Shown here: piece after piece, positions 24,001 through 36,011 of the stretch
How the letters are laid out: each line of letters begins with the position of its first letter
Numbering within the stretch: the first letter of the stretch is position 1
Assembly (NCBI GenBank): GCA_037577475.1
Contig: CM075189.1
Coordinates: 30,787,839-30,851,838 of the forward strand
DNA from: Chaunax sp. Z400
Lineage: Eukaryota > Chordata > Actinopteri > Lophiiformes > Chaunacidae
DNA: 64,000 nt
Direction: 5' to 3'
The notes under the pieces: model-generated
Databases searched by the model: none
What the model was told of the DNA's origin: nothing
What the model saw: only the letters and a program-made list of their open reading frames with translations
Position numbers and translations under genes: made by a program

Positions 24001-27000
24001 TACAATCACTGTGGTACAGCAGTCAGGGAGTGACTCACTTACTGTCTGCAGGGCCCCAGACTGGTAGCACAGTGCAGCAGAGATGATGCATTTTCACATT
24101 GCACTGTGTTAAAATGTTCTGTGTTGCATTTCAGGCTGAGAGTCCGCAGCCCTGCTCGAAGTAAGACACTTGGTTTAAATCGGAAAAAGAATAATAATAA
24201 TCAGAATTGAAAGAAGAGTTTGTGACGCATGTATTTTTCTGTTATTAGGCCCATCAGTGAAGAGGAGATCCAGCACCTCAAAGGGCGCTGCTACACTGCC
24301 ATCTCAGACAGGCAGAGGCTGATCGACCAGCAGCTGCGAGTGGAGGTAAGGCACAGTTTTTAACAGTGCTCTTCCTTTAGTATGTTAACAGTCCCTGTGG
24401 TTTCATTTTATGTTTTGAAACCTATTTTTTTCTTATTTTTATTTTGCTGCATTTGTTTTCTGTTTTTGTAATTTTCTGTTTTGTGTTTGTTTCATTTTGT
24501 TACATCTGCTTCAGTTAGAGGCACAAGAGGAGAAGTTAAAGCTAGAAGAGGAGGCTAGAAATGCAGCCCAGCGTGAGGCCGCCAGGTTGGCACGTGAACG
24601 CAAATTGAAGGAGGTGAGGCGGCACTGAGCGCTGCCTTCTGCCAGTTTGGCTATCTGCTTGGCTAAAACCACTTCTCTAGCCGACTGGCTATGCACACAG
24701 GCTTCCTAGTATTTTATGTCCTCAGCTTGGACTTGGTGACATTTTTACTTCTTATAACCTGCCCTTGTTTTTCAGTGAGGGATATTGTTGTTGTCTACCT
24801 CAGTGCTTTATTTGCCTGACAAATCTTAATCAGCCTTTACACAAGTCATAGCCACAATGGGACAGTGCTGTCTCTAAGTATTTTAGTTACTTTATAGAAG
24901 AAAGGCAAAAGACCTTGCATTTGTTTTAGATGAGTGCATGTAGTAATGTACAGTAAGTGATGCATAATATACAGCGAGAACTAAAGTGCCAATACACATG
25001 AAACTGGCAATGAACCTTATTCATAAGAACAAGCAGTGAAATGAGGAAAAGACGAGGCCCATGCTGCAAATAATCCCATTACTTTTACACTCACTGTACT
25101 CTATGAACAGAGAAATTTTGCCTATTGAAATATAATGGTATTGCAGTGAGACTTTTTCTAATATGGCCTTATATTCCTTCTACCATTTCAGGGAAAGGCC
25201 TGCTGGAGAAAAATTACTTCTCATTTAATTTTGATAATGAAAATGTGACTGTTTAAAAAACAACAACATTGAGTTTCCTTTGCTTTCCATTCGACATCCC
25301 ACTGCTTTCTCCTCTGGTGTTGCTTTGTTTGTTTATTTGCTCACGTTTCCTTGATAATGCTTTCACTCATAATTTTTTGAATATTTTTTTCATTTGCCTG
25401 TATTTTATGTGTTCGAAAATATCTTTTTAATATGGTTTTATTTGTTAGCAGCTGTCTGCCCAGAGGAAGTGGAGCAGAGCAGATGGCTCCGGCGGTGAAA
25501 CTCGGCAAAAAAAGTGAGTGAGCGAAGTTCATTAGACAACAATATTCCTGTTTAGCAAGTACAAGCTTCAGCATTGAGGTTCTACACAGGTTTGAGGCGA
25601 ACTAAAGCAGACATACAGTAATGCTAGACCCATTTAAAGAGATCTTACATATTTCTTAAGCTCTCAACAGAAACATTGATTTAATGGTGTGAGCACACAT
25701 TATGCTGCAGCAGTCAGTCAGTACACAGGCTGCAGAACAGATTTTATAGCACTATAAATAGGTATCTGCTCTCACAATTCACTGCTTAACTAATTCTCAC
25801 TGTGCCACAAGCACACAAAGCGCATTATCAGCCAAATATACAGAGCTATCACTAATAAGCTTAGTTAGAGGTATGATTCAGGCCCTTTTGAGTTTTGTGT
25901 CAAAGCTATGAATGACTACTCTTACACTTCTATTAATGTTTTGTTGATTGCTATCATGGTCTGTTCCAGACAAACCTCTGGGGAGGATTATGATGTTTAC
26001 CTCCAGAACGTAAAAGCCCAGTCGGAGGCTTTCAGGAGCAGCAGTAAGTGAAACATGTGGTCGTATCTTAGCTCTAATAATATACAGGTATAAATACAGG
26101 TGTTGATCAGGTCAGACTATACTGGTATCTGTTGTAATAGCTGCCTCTTTTCTTCCAGGTTTACCCCCTGATACAAACGTGGTGACTCCCAATACAGAGT
26201 GTAGCTGGGACTTCACAACCAAGACCCGCTCCACCAACGACGACGGGACATCCCTGGATCTAGAGTGGGAGGACGAGGAAGGTGAGAGTTACATTTTTTT
26301 CTCAAACTTGAAGGCTTTGTCTTGCTCCAACCGTCTGCCAGACACTCTCGTAACATCCTGATCGAACTTCAATTGAAGTTTGATCACATCTGCGCAACAA
26401 CTCAGAGCTTCCTCTGCCTCCAAACCAGGGCCTCTGTTATTTCTCTGCCAAGATGCAGATGTGCAGTTCCTTCCAAATAGAAATAACAACTGTGATGAAA
26501 GTCACTATGTAACGATTCTTGGTTGCCATTCAATAGAATGACATTCCTATTTTTATGCACATTCAGAACTGCAACACTCAGCTGACCTTCTTTTAGCCAA
26601 CACTCAAGTGGAGCAAGCTAGACTATGACCTACAAGTATAATAAGCGGTAATCGCTGCTTAAAAATCAAACCATTCAAAGTCGATTCTCTTCTGCAGCTC
26701 AGTTGAATGAAGAGAGGAAAATGTTATCTTCTGATTGCTTCACAGTGGTGACTTCCAAAGCACCGATACGCCCTCCCACACCTCTGTACAATCTCTCCTC
26801 CACTCCCACAACTCTGTCATAAGGTTGCACATTGTTAGATGTTGTGGGAATGAAGCACAATTGCAGGCTTCAGCCACTCTGCTGTTTACCTCTCTTCTTC
26901 TTTGTGTGTGTATGTGTGGAATCCAACCCTAACCTGCAGCTCATACAGACAGAGCATAGGAGAGAGATTGTGAGAGCTATGTTTTTATATAATTCTGACC

Positions 27001-28274
27001 TCACACTATTTGCTGGGGGCTGCACACCACTGCCCAAAGTTTGACACCCAGAAACGTCTCGAACACAACAAAATCCTAATAAAATACACAGGCATAGGAC
27101 AGGGTCTCTGCAGATACAGACACCGCCATACTTCTACTGGGCTATAAGTGGTGATTGAGATACTTTCGTATAAGTCCATACATAGTTTCTTTATGGGGAT
27201 TTTTTTTTTACTTGTTATTCCAGTGAATGCATGCAGAAATGTAGTTACTGACATAGTTTAGACGTGAATTTTAACATCCCTCATATGTAGGTACTGATGG
27301 TCATATATGCCTCTGGTGGAAAGTACCCTCTATGGCCAAGAGGATTATCTGATCCAGAAAGTCAGTGTTATTTTACAGGTCTGATATTAGATTTTGGTTT
27401 TCTTAGTTTTGATTACAGTTTATTGTTTGAGTTTTACTGACGTCCAGGAAAATCACCAAATATTTTAAATGATGTGTCTTTTCTTGGGAGGCTTGGTGCT
27501 ACAGTGGTAATCATTCTCTCCTGACCTGGGGCCTGTTTGTCTAGGGTTTGCATTTTCTCTCCTATATGCATGGGTTCCCTCAGGGTGCTCTGGGTTCAGG
27601 GTGTCGGCCCTCTGATGAACTAGTGACATGTTCTGGCTGTACACCACCTCTCACCCAATGTCAGCTGGGATAGACCCCCCCTGAAACCCTGCAAAGGATA
27701 AGCTGTTATAGATGCTTTCTCATCAATTTGGTCTATTAAAATCCATTGATCATAATAATGTGTGCCCCTGTTTGATTTAGATATAAATAGTACAAGAGTA
27801 ATTGTCGTATTATGCATCGTAAGTAAGTTCATAAGTTATCAAAGACATAAAAATACAATCAAAATGTATTTTAAGTTTTAACTTCTTGATAAAGTTTAGA
27901 AAGTCTTGTGTAGGAAAACGTTCCTTGGATAACTGCCTGCAGCAGTCTTCCACTTCAGAGCCTTCTGCTGTCAGAATGAAAGCTCATGTCCTCGTGTCGC
28001 AGGAATCAATCGTGCACTTCCAGCCTGGGAGAGGTCTCGGACGGAAGAGGACATCCTGCGCGCAGCCCTGAGGCCCAGCAGCAAGCAGATGAACAGTGGC
28101 CTGACCTCGGCCTCCGAGGACTCCAATGCCCTGGAGTGGGAGAATGATTTTGTGAGTACCCATCCAGAGGACAATGCAGATGCAGAATTCGAAGGGTTTG
28201 TCAATCCTGTCATAGACACCCCCTCTGAGGACGCCTCAGACCCCAGCCTCAGGTTGGACAACCAGGACAGATAG
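21090..28274 (+). CDS. ap1ar: AP-1 complex-associated regulatory protein (gadkin)
   Basis: Gadkin links AP-1 vesicles to kinesin-1 and restrains the ARP2/3 complex on endosomes. Ten coding exons: 21090-21160, 23624-23672, 23753-23779, 24135-24160, 24249-24345, 24515-24613, 25449-25513, 25970-26043, 26159-26281 and 28003-28274. They give 300 aa (human about 302). The N-terminus MGNCWAYCVGLFRRE keeps Gly2 and cysteines suited to lipid anchoring. SKYFR...YTIEFENLVESDE follows. Residues about 85-130 form a charged coiled coil (EEKLKLEEEARNAAQREAA). Acidic tryptophan motifs DLEWEDEEG and ALEWENDF near residues 200 and 255 match the family's AP-1/ARP2/3-binding segments. The C-terminus ends GFVNPVIDTP...DNQDR. 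An out-of-frame ATG 5 bases upstream was rejected because only 21090 gives the conserved MGNC. Exon 7 has a TAGCAG tandem acceptor. Confidence 0.95.
21161..23623 (+). other. ap1ar intron 1
   Basis: A 2.46-kb first intron with GT donor (GG|GTAAGT) and AG acceptor (CATCCAG). It holds a piece of the 'agatagcactcagatagcacatacctcc' dispersed family near 22,025 and no exon that I can support. The open frame at 22,260-22,562 shows no known domain and has no splice partners. Confidence 0.6.
27480..27745 (+). mobile_element. SINE-like repeat in ap1ar intron 9
   Basis: A degraded copy of the fish family whose 3' half reads 'gatgaactagtgacatgtt...caatgtcagctgggatag...ggataagctgttatagatg'. Its tRNA-like head has decayed. 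Better copies lie at 32.01-32.37 kb (reverse) and 55.32-55.60 kb. Confidence 0.65.
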
Positions 28275-28641
28275 TGTCTAGCACCAAAGGAGACGATTGT
28301 TGTGTTCTCTTCATGTCAAAGCTCACCAGCTTTTTGCCTCGTGAAATGGAAATGTACTGACTTGCTCTTCATATTCTGTAAAATGAGACTCTGATGCTGC
28401 AAGAATATGTTGTGCGAGATGCTTAGAGATCCTTAGAGATTTTTATCCAATACTCATCTTTTCAGTGCCTTCATTTGCCAAAGTAGCCAGCCATTGTATG
28501 CATTGTAACGGAGACTGATCAGTTTCCATTCATAACCTCCGTATTTGACCGGTTGATTAGTGAATGCTTATTTTCAAAGCACAGTGCCCAGGCGATCAGT
28601 CAGAAGCTGTCAAACTACTCTGATAACTTGTGTAGCTCCTG

Positions 28642-28685
28642 TTACACAGCTCCTAAAGCAGACGGATGCTTTAGGAGCTGTGTAA
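28642..28685 (+). other. Perfect 19-bp hairpin in the ap1ar 3' UTR
   Basis: TTACACAGCTCCTAAAGCA (28642-28660) is followed by the 6-base loop GACGGA and the exact reverse complement (28667-28685). It lies 368 bases after the ap1ar stop codon and so should be in the 3' UTR. A shorter piece of the arm (TGTAGCTCCTG) also repeats directly just upstream. Confidence 0.8.
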
Positions 28686-30440
28686 TTATTATGACTGATG
28701 GAAATGGTTGGATTTCACTGGCTGTAGGGGGGAGTGGGTCGTAGACTGTAACTTATGAAGTTATGCAGTACCTGTTAAATCACACCACGGACATTAGTCC
28801 TCTGCGTTTGACCCATCCTCTTTCATTAACAGCAGTTAAAAGCCACAGTGCAGTGCCTGGTGACCAGCTGCAGCTCTGTGGCCAGTGCCTTCATCAGTGG
28901 CAAGACCAAGAATATTCCCGCATGTCTTTCACTGTGTGTCCCCACACAAACACAGAGAAATATCAAAAAGACTACAGAGAAAGTCCTAACTAGCCCTCAG
29001 TCTCTCTCCTTTGTTTCAGCCCCGTCCTTCAATTCTTTTTAACGCCATTGTATGATGGCCAAAAGGAATTGAGTTCAAATATAGGTTGTGTTGAACGAGG
29101 TAAAACATTAAACTGAAAATCATTTGATGACACTGCATAATAATACATCCATTGATTCCATGTTTGAGTCTGGAAGCAGGATCTGGGGCGGTGATACGGT
29201 TTTATCATCAAATGTTCTACAAATCTTGGACCTATTGCACTTGGTGCTTTTTATCGTATTGTAATAGATCAACAAAAACTGTACCTGAGACATGGGACAT
29301 TCATTTCGTTCATGTCTGATTCAATGTGTGCACCTCTCGGGGTTAATGCCATTATGGTTAGAACAAGAAAAAGAAGGATGCCCATGCAGGAAAACACATT
29401 TACTGACCTTTTGCAGTCCTACGCTCCTAGTCTCATCTTTCTAATTATGCACATTCCCATTTGTGAATAAGACCATCTTTATAAAACATAATAGGTAATA
29501 AGGTAAATACAGTTTTAAGCAGGGAGGACAACAGTCACTTTCCCTGCTCCTACGGCATTATCTAGATTGGCCTTATTCAGAGATCACTGCATCTCCTTGA
29601 ATATCAGTCATTTACTCCAACCACTGCATAGAAAGTGTTGAACCATGTAGAAGTGAAACCTTGTCAAATTTAAGAAGCTGAAGTACATGTTACAGATCAC
29701 GAATTCCAACAGCTGGTGTAAAGGAAAATGATTAAGCTGGTATGAATACTTGCTTTGACATACAGGCCAGTCATTGTTGGATGTAGAACATATTTGGAAC
29801 CTAACAGGTGACGATGTTCACTAAAAACAAAATTCAATCCATTTGACTTGACTTTGTCTTTTTATTTAATTTAATGTGAAATTTCCTCTGAATTAAAAAC
29901 CTTCATAATTTGACTGTTGTTCGCTGCTGTTATTGAAAGCAATATTTTGTGGAGTCTGGTTGAAAAACAGAAAAGTCTCCAAACATGAGTCTGTGGTGTA
30001 AACTTAATGTTCCTACCGATGCTGCTGTACACATTATTCTAGCTCTTATGTGTTACATTTTTATGCCCATCACACACAGTCAAGCATGATTTGAGATTTG
30101 TTTAGCATTTACTGATTATTGAATCAACAGTAGTTCACTGATTGCACTCTAAATGTGTTGGTTTTTAATCCGGGGTTAACAGCCTGTATAGTAGAAGACA
30201 TTCACTGAAGTGATTCACTCGTTGTCAGGAAACTCACCTGACAGCTGTGCACTACTGTCAAAGTGTGAGGATGAGACACAGGTTCATTTGCAGATTGTGT
30301 CATTTAAAACTTGTTTTGTTTTGAGCACATTTGAATATTATGTTCTGCTGTGATTACATGATCTCTGAATAATCACTGTAACTTTCTGTATAAGAACTGT
30401 AACTTTACATTCCTTGTCACACTGAGCCTAAGAGGAAAAA

Positions 30441-30446
30441 AATAAA
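30441..30446 (+). terminator. ap1ar: Candidate ap1ar polyadenylation signal
   Basis: AATAAA about 2.17 kb after the stop codon, in the A-rich context AAAAAAATAAAATG. Weaker ATTAAA signals occur earlier, near 29,107 and 29,895, so the 3' end may be alternative. Nothing else in 28.3-30.4 kb looks like a gene, which fits a long 3' UTR. Confidence 0.45.
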
Positions 30447-30449
30447 ATG

Positions 30450-33400
30450 TAGAAAAATATATTGGGATATATTGCGTATCCTGATTGAATAGAACCGTCG
30501 CCATCATCTTAATCAGTGTTTTGAGCTGTTGCTGGAATTAATACGTTTTGTCATTTTCAGGGTGATATTTCACATTAACAGAGTTGGAAAACTCCCAAGG
30601 AGCAAACCACAGTAACTAAAGACCTTAGACTTGCCTTTCTTAACTAGCTGCCGCAGCACCCTGCGGTGCCATCTGGCTTCATTGCCCGACTCATATCAAC
30701 GTATGACTGGTCTGCTGGCACATGGTCAATGTATGACTATTTAATCCTTCCTGCTACAACTTTCATTTAAGGGCGCCTGCATTATGAGAGTCACTCGTAC
30801 AAACGCTCCCGAAATAATTTTTAGATTTACTGGACAGAGTGTGGACAGTAAAGACTATTCTAATTTTGATTCTATGTGAGGAAATGAATAATAGAGTCTT
30901 GCTACACACAGTGGTCTGCTGACTTTCATCAGGGAAGGTTTTGGGAGTTACAGAGTTGATTGCAGATGCTCAATGAATGAATGCTAAAGTGCTACTCAAA
31001 GAAAAAAAACCTCACCTCATCTGACAAATTGCGTGGCTTCAGAGCTAAGCTGATACTCTGGCACTCCTTTGTGGAACAGGACAGGCTCGACATGTTCCCT
31101 TTGTGCCATGAACATTCAAACAGTGGCACACTTTCTGGCCTTTCCAATGCCCATGACCCTTTGAGTTCATATGCATTGAAAAGTACAAAAGACTTTCACT
31201 CCTATCACAGGAGCTACTGACGGATCAGGGAAGGTCGCATATTAACAATAAAATTTAAAGTCAAGGCTTTGGACAGGTTTTGGATTTCATTGGAGGAGGA
31301 GCATCCAGTAGTTTTAAGGAGCGCCAGTGCAATTCTGCTACCGTTCACAATTGCCTATTTGTGTGTAGGCTTTTCGAGACTAACTTACATCTAGAACAAG
31401 TCCAGGGAGCGACTGAGAACTATGGACCAGGTATATTAATGATGTTTGCTCAGTCACATAGTCTGATATCAGTTACAACCCAGCCAAGGAGAAACCCTGA
31501 CACAACTTGAAATAAGTGAGACTTCACTCTTTCCAGCTACCACTAACCATCAGCAACTGACAACTTGCAGCAATTCAAATATTTATTTTAAAATACAATT
31601 CAAATAAAAGACTTTTGCTGGCAGTCTGGCTGCAAATGGAGAAAGGAACGCCCACAGGACTTGGGAGAATCCAGGCTTTTGAACTGCAAGCTTGGGGAGG
31701 GTTTGACCAATCAGCTCCTGGAACAACCTACACACCCACACTCACTCATACTCAGCCAAGCTCACCTGCATCCCATCACACACTCACACACAGGGACGAC
31801 ACAGAGGATGTTCAAATGAAATTATTGTTGTAACAATATCCAACACACAACCAATAAACCTCCTTAATTTATGTTGAATGTGTTTTTTCACTTAAAAGCT
31901 GTGTTTTGAAAATGTGTTTTGTTTTTATCTTTCAAGGTTATTTTTAAAAAATGATGCAAAATGATGCAAAGATAAATGTTTGTCAAATATTATGCACATT
32001 GAGTGAATAAGTTCATTCATTTTCTGTAACTGCTTATCCTGTGAAGGGTCGCGGGGGGGGGGCTGGAGCCTATCCCAGCTGACTTTGGGCGTGAAGCGGG
32101 GTTCACCCTGGACAAGTCGCCAGTTCATCACAGGGCCACATAGAAAGATAAAGAACCATTCACACTAACATTCATGCCTATGATCAATTTAGAGTCACCA
32201 ATTCACCTATATTGCATGTGATGGGAGGATTAATTTGGTGATGGGAGTAAGCCAGAGAAGACACGGGGAGAACATGCAAAGTCCACACAGAAAAGTCCCA
32301 GGTCCTCAGGTGGATTTGAACCCAGGACCTTCTTGCTGTGAGGCTGCGCCATGCACCGTGCCGCCCAGTGAATGAATTGTTTAAAGAAATTGACATAAAA
32401 TAGGTAACATGTTTTTCACAGGTTACAGTTCTAAAACAGCAACATAGAGTACAACTAGCAGCAGGCGGCACAAAAAGCACCTTTTCTCCTTAAAGCTTTT
32501 ACAGTCCCACTGGAGCACTCTGCAGATTATCCACAATCCTCCTTTTGTCTCCGTTTGGAAGCATTGCTTTGTCTGCTTGCATCGAGATGGAGGAATGAGC
32601 TGTGGATAATGTGTAATATAATTTCACAAAACTAAAAGTCCCCCTTGCTGCTCTCTGTTTAAAATACAAGAGTGGTTCAGCTTCCTGCCAGTTGATGAAA
32701 GTGTTACTCAGTAGCTGTTCTAAACAACTCTGCCTCGTAAAGCTCTGCTGTGAAAAATCATCAAAGTGATACATTTCAGATGTCTTATTTTTTGAAAGAT
32801 AAACACAGTATTGCACATAAATCTACATTACACTTACTACTTTTTATTCATGACAATGTGTAAATCAGGCCTAGTTGATCCCTGATAATTTACCTGTTTG
32901 ATCACTAGTTACTCATAGCAGGTGATCTGTGGGGTGTGCAGTGAGTAAAGGCCATACTCCTGACAAACTTGAACATATAACTACCAAATCTTTTGGATAA
33001 TGCAATTATGTCCTATTATTTATTAGCAAAGTGTTCATTTCATAAGGGAAAAATATATATTAGCACTAAATGTACAAAAGTAACCTCTGAAAAAAATTGT
33101 TAGATTTCTCTATGTGTTTTATTCACCGGCTAAAGTTACTGTAAGTTATACCCTTTAAGATGTAACCATGACTAGTTAATGTAACACTGTAGGGTCTAAG
33201 TTGTTTATTATAGCATGGTAACATGTTGTTATGTAAGAACAAAATAATGTATACTCTGTCATCACTCATCGTCCCTTGATGGTGGACAATTTTGTCCCAC
33301 CACTAGACTAAATGCACGTGTGTAACAAACATGAATTCTGTATGTGCTGACTCTTTTGAAGGCAGTTTGCTCCTATAGAGACTGGACACCTTTACAAGAT

Positions 33401-34900
33401 GAAATGTTTCATTTACAGCTTGAACTTTGGCGTAAATAAAAGTTGTCTTTTCATATTTGCTTCACCGTGGTATATTTTTCCATTAAAGAGATACAGTATT
33501 GCAAACAAGTAAAATATTTTATTACTTGATACTGGCATTTGGGTTTTTGTTTGACAAACTCAGTATATATGGGTGGAGTTTCCATTGTCTGCTCGCCATC
33601 ACCACGTCACTGTTCAATGTGAATATTTAATTAGACTGATGTAAACTGTGAGCTGCATTGCAGCAACACTGGCATTGGTGTTGCCACAACCTCTTCTGCT
33701 CTGTTATGAACATAGCATCTAATCAATTCCACTGGATTTATTTGAGCTCAACATTTCTGTCGACTGTCAGAGGCTATTGAAATTTTTAATAGGATAGTAA
33801 TGGAAAGATATTCTGGAGATTTAAAAGACAATCAGGAATGTAAACTTTTCCTTCCATTCATGCTTCGATCACACACTCTAATTGATCACTTTAGAGAACC
33901 ACAGGCAGCAGCAAAGCTATGTCAAAGTTCTTCTTGCATCACAAAGCAAATTTTAAAAGTAGATCTGTTGGATCATTTGATGTTCTACAAAGATGAAATA
34001 TCACTTTAACTAGAGGTACTAGGTGTGGATGGGTTATTAAAAATCAAGACTGATTTTTACACTGCAATGAGTGTTTCCTGAAAATGATGAATGTGATGAA
34101 TATGTTTAATATGGTGTCACTGTGGTTCAGTGTTTTGTATCTACTTTTAAGGATCTATATTTAAACTTGGCACTGGTACAAATAGTTAAAAAAAATAAAG
34201 GTTGGTACTAGTATCTCATTCATAATGTTTGCTCAGTCATATGATTTCCAGTACACAACCAATAAACCTCCTTAATTTATGTTGAATGTCTTAGGGAAAA
34301 GGTGTGTTTTTTGTTTCTTTCAAGGTAATTTAAAAAAAGAGAAGGACAAAATGGTGGAAAGATAAACATATCAATTATCATACACATTGACTGAATAAAC
34401 TGTATTTGAAAAGGGCCTTTTCTCCTTAAAGCCTATTAATACAAAGGAGTACCAAAAGATATTATAAAGAGGGTTGCTTCCAAGCCTGAACAAGTTGTGT
34501 AGTTGAAATAAAAGACACACAGCAAAAATGGCAAAGTCATTGTTCGAGTGGCATTCACCAAATCTCAACCCCTTAGAGAACATATGGGTATGGGGACCTG
34601 GTATGAGCGTGAGAGTTAATAGATATCTAGTTCACTTGGCTAATATATAAAGTAAATAAAAGAATGATATTTAATGGTATAATAATTTATTATTTTCAAC
34701 AGGATGCAATGTTTCCTATTGCTTGAGCAAAAATATATTTCTTGTGAAGAATACATTTAATTTATAGAGCAATAGCTTGTTGTTGGGGGGGGGGATATCT
34801 AAATTTCATCTATTAAAGAGTGCCTTTATGGCAGATAGACATTGCTGAAATTTCAGGCAGCCTAATGTTCTGGTCTGGTTTAGCCACTTTACCACTGACG
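30450..34900. other. Intergenic gap between ap1ar and smad5
   Basis: No gene seen on either strand. It contains a segment duplicated at about 31.43-32.5 kb and 34.22-34.44 kb (36 identical bases at 31,846-31,881 and 34,254-34,289), a reverse-oriented SINE-like insertion at 32.01-32.37 kb in the first copy, and a short poly-G at 34,785-34,794. The rest is AT-rich single-copy-looking DNA. Confidence 0.55.
32011..32367 (-). mobile_element. SINE-like tRNA-headed repeat, reverse orientation
   Basis: Read on the minus strand, it starts with a tRNA-like head in which GGTCCTGGGTTCAAATCCA contains a good pol III B box. It ends '...gctgggataggctccagcc...aggataagcagttacagaaaatgaatgaa'. Flanks AGTGAATAA (32,002-32,010) and AGTGAATGA (32,368-32,376) look like a one-mismatch target-site duplication. 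The related segment at 34.39 kb lacks the insert. Confidence 0.75.
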
Positions 34901-34939
34901 TTACATCTCTGCTTGCATAGGATGAGAGAGGCAAACACT

Positions 34940-36011
34940 TCCGGGACGTAATTAAATTTAATTGACTGTGCCAGAAAATTGGGACGTATATAAGCTCAGT
35001 ACAAAACTGGGTGCAGTTGGCCCACTAGTGGTTTAACATGTGCTCAGCATTTCAGTGAAATCTGAAGGCTGAAAGAAGAATTTCCCACCAGATTCCTGCC
35101 AGAGAGTGGCGGTTCAGCCACTGAAATGGGTGCAGAATAGCAATTAGTATGTTTAATTAAGTTTTACCGAATTAAGAACGCTGTTGACGATTCGAACAAG
35201 TGACTACAAAGGACAACAATACACAACAGACCACAGAGCTCCAGTCCAGACTGAGTGGAGCCACCAACTTGTGAGACGTTTCTAAGCCGCAGCACGACCA
35301 CGGTAAGAATTCCATCCACTGAAGCATCAAAACGTGATTAAAGACGAGTTTAATCGTGTTAATTTTGTTACACATTCAGCTGTAGATTTATTATCTGACG
35401 TCAAGGCTGTGATAAAATAGTTTAAACTGTCAGGGGTAGAAAAAAAATCACTGGGAGGATTTTCGTGTCTGCGCAAAGAAAGTGAATGGAGGATTTGAAA
35501 TGTCAGCCATTGAATGTACTGCGTTTGAAACAGATTATAAAACAGCTGTAGTAGCTTTTGTTATTGTAGTACGGTTTATGCAAAAAGTATGTAAATGCTC
35601 CTTGGCTGTAACATCAAAGCGAGCACTACTTTGTCAGGAGAGCGGAATGATATGCACTCCGCCTATCCACTCTACTTGTGTCCAGGATCGGGAGGACATG
35701 GCACGGGCTGACGGAGGGAGGACCTGTATGAAAAAGAGAGAAAGTCTTTGAGAACGGTTAAATGATCGCGTGAACGTTTCAAGGAGACTCGTGGTTGTGG
35801 TCTGTGATGCATTATTAGAAGGTATGTGACTAAATAATCATATATTTGTTTGAATAAAATTGTAGAAGTGAGCTACATCATCGGGGAGCGCTGGGCAGTG
35901 GGCTCGCCAGTGCACTTTCTCTCAGAGGGCTGGGCTAACAACTAGCATAGCTAGCCTCAGCTGCGAGAAGTTCAGAAAGTTTCAGGAATGGAGGAAGAGG
36001 AGAAGGGTGAA
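34940..36011 (+). promoter_or_regulatory. smad5: Candidate smad5 promoter and alternative first exons
   Basis: A TATA-like TATATAAG at about 34,986-34,993 sits just after GGGACGTA, and three strong splice donors follow: CACG|GTAAGA (exon end 35,302), TAGAAG|GTATGT (35,821) and GTGAA|GTAAGT (36,011). Any of them could join the acceptor TTTTGCAG at 40,100. The third would place an ATG (35,988) in the leader that reads eight codons and then, after splicing, stops at TGA within exon 2. Which exon is used cannot be told from sequence alone. Confidence 0.4.
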
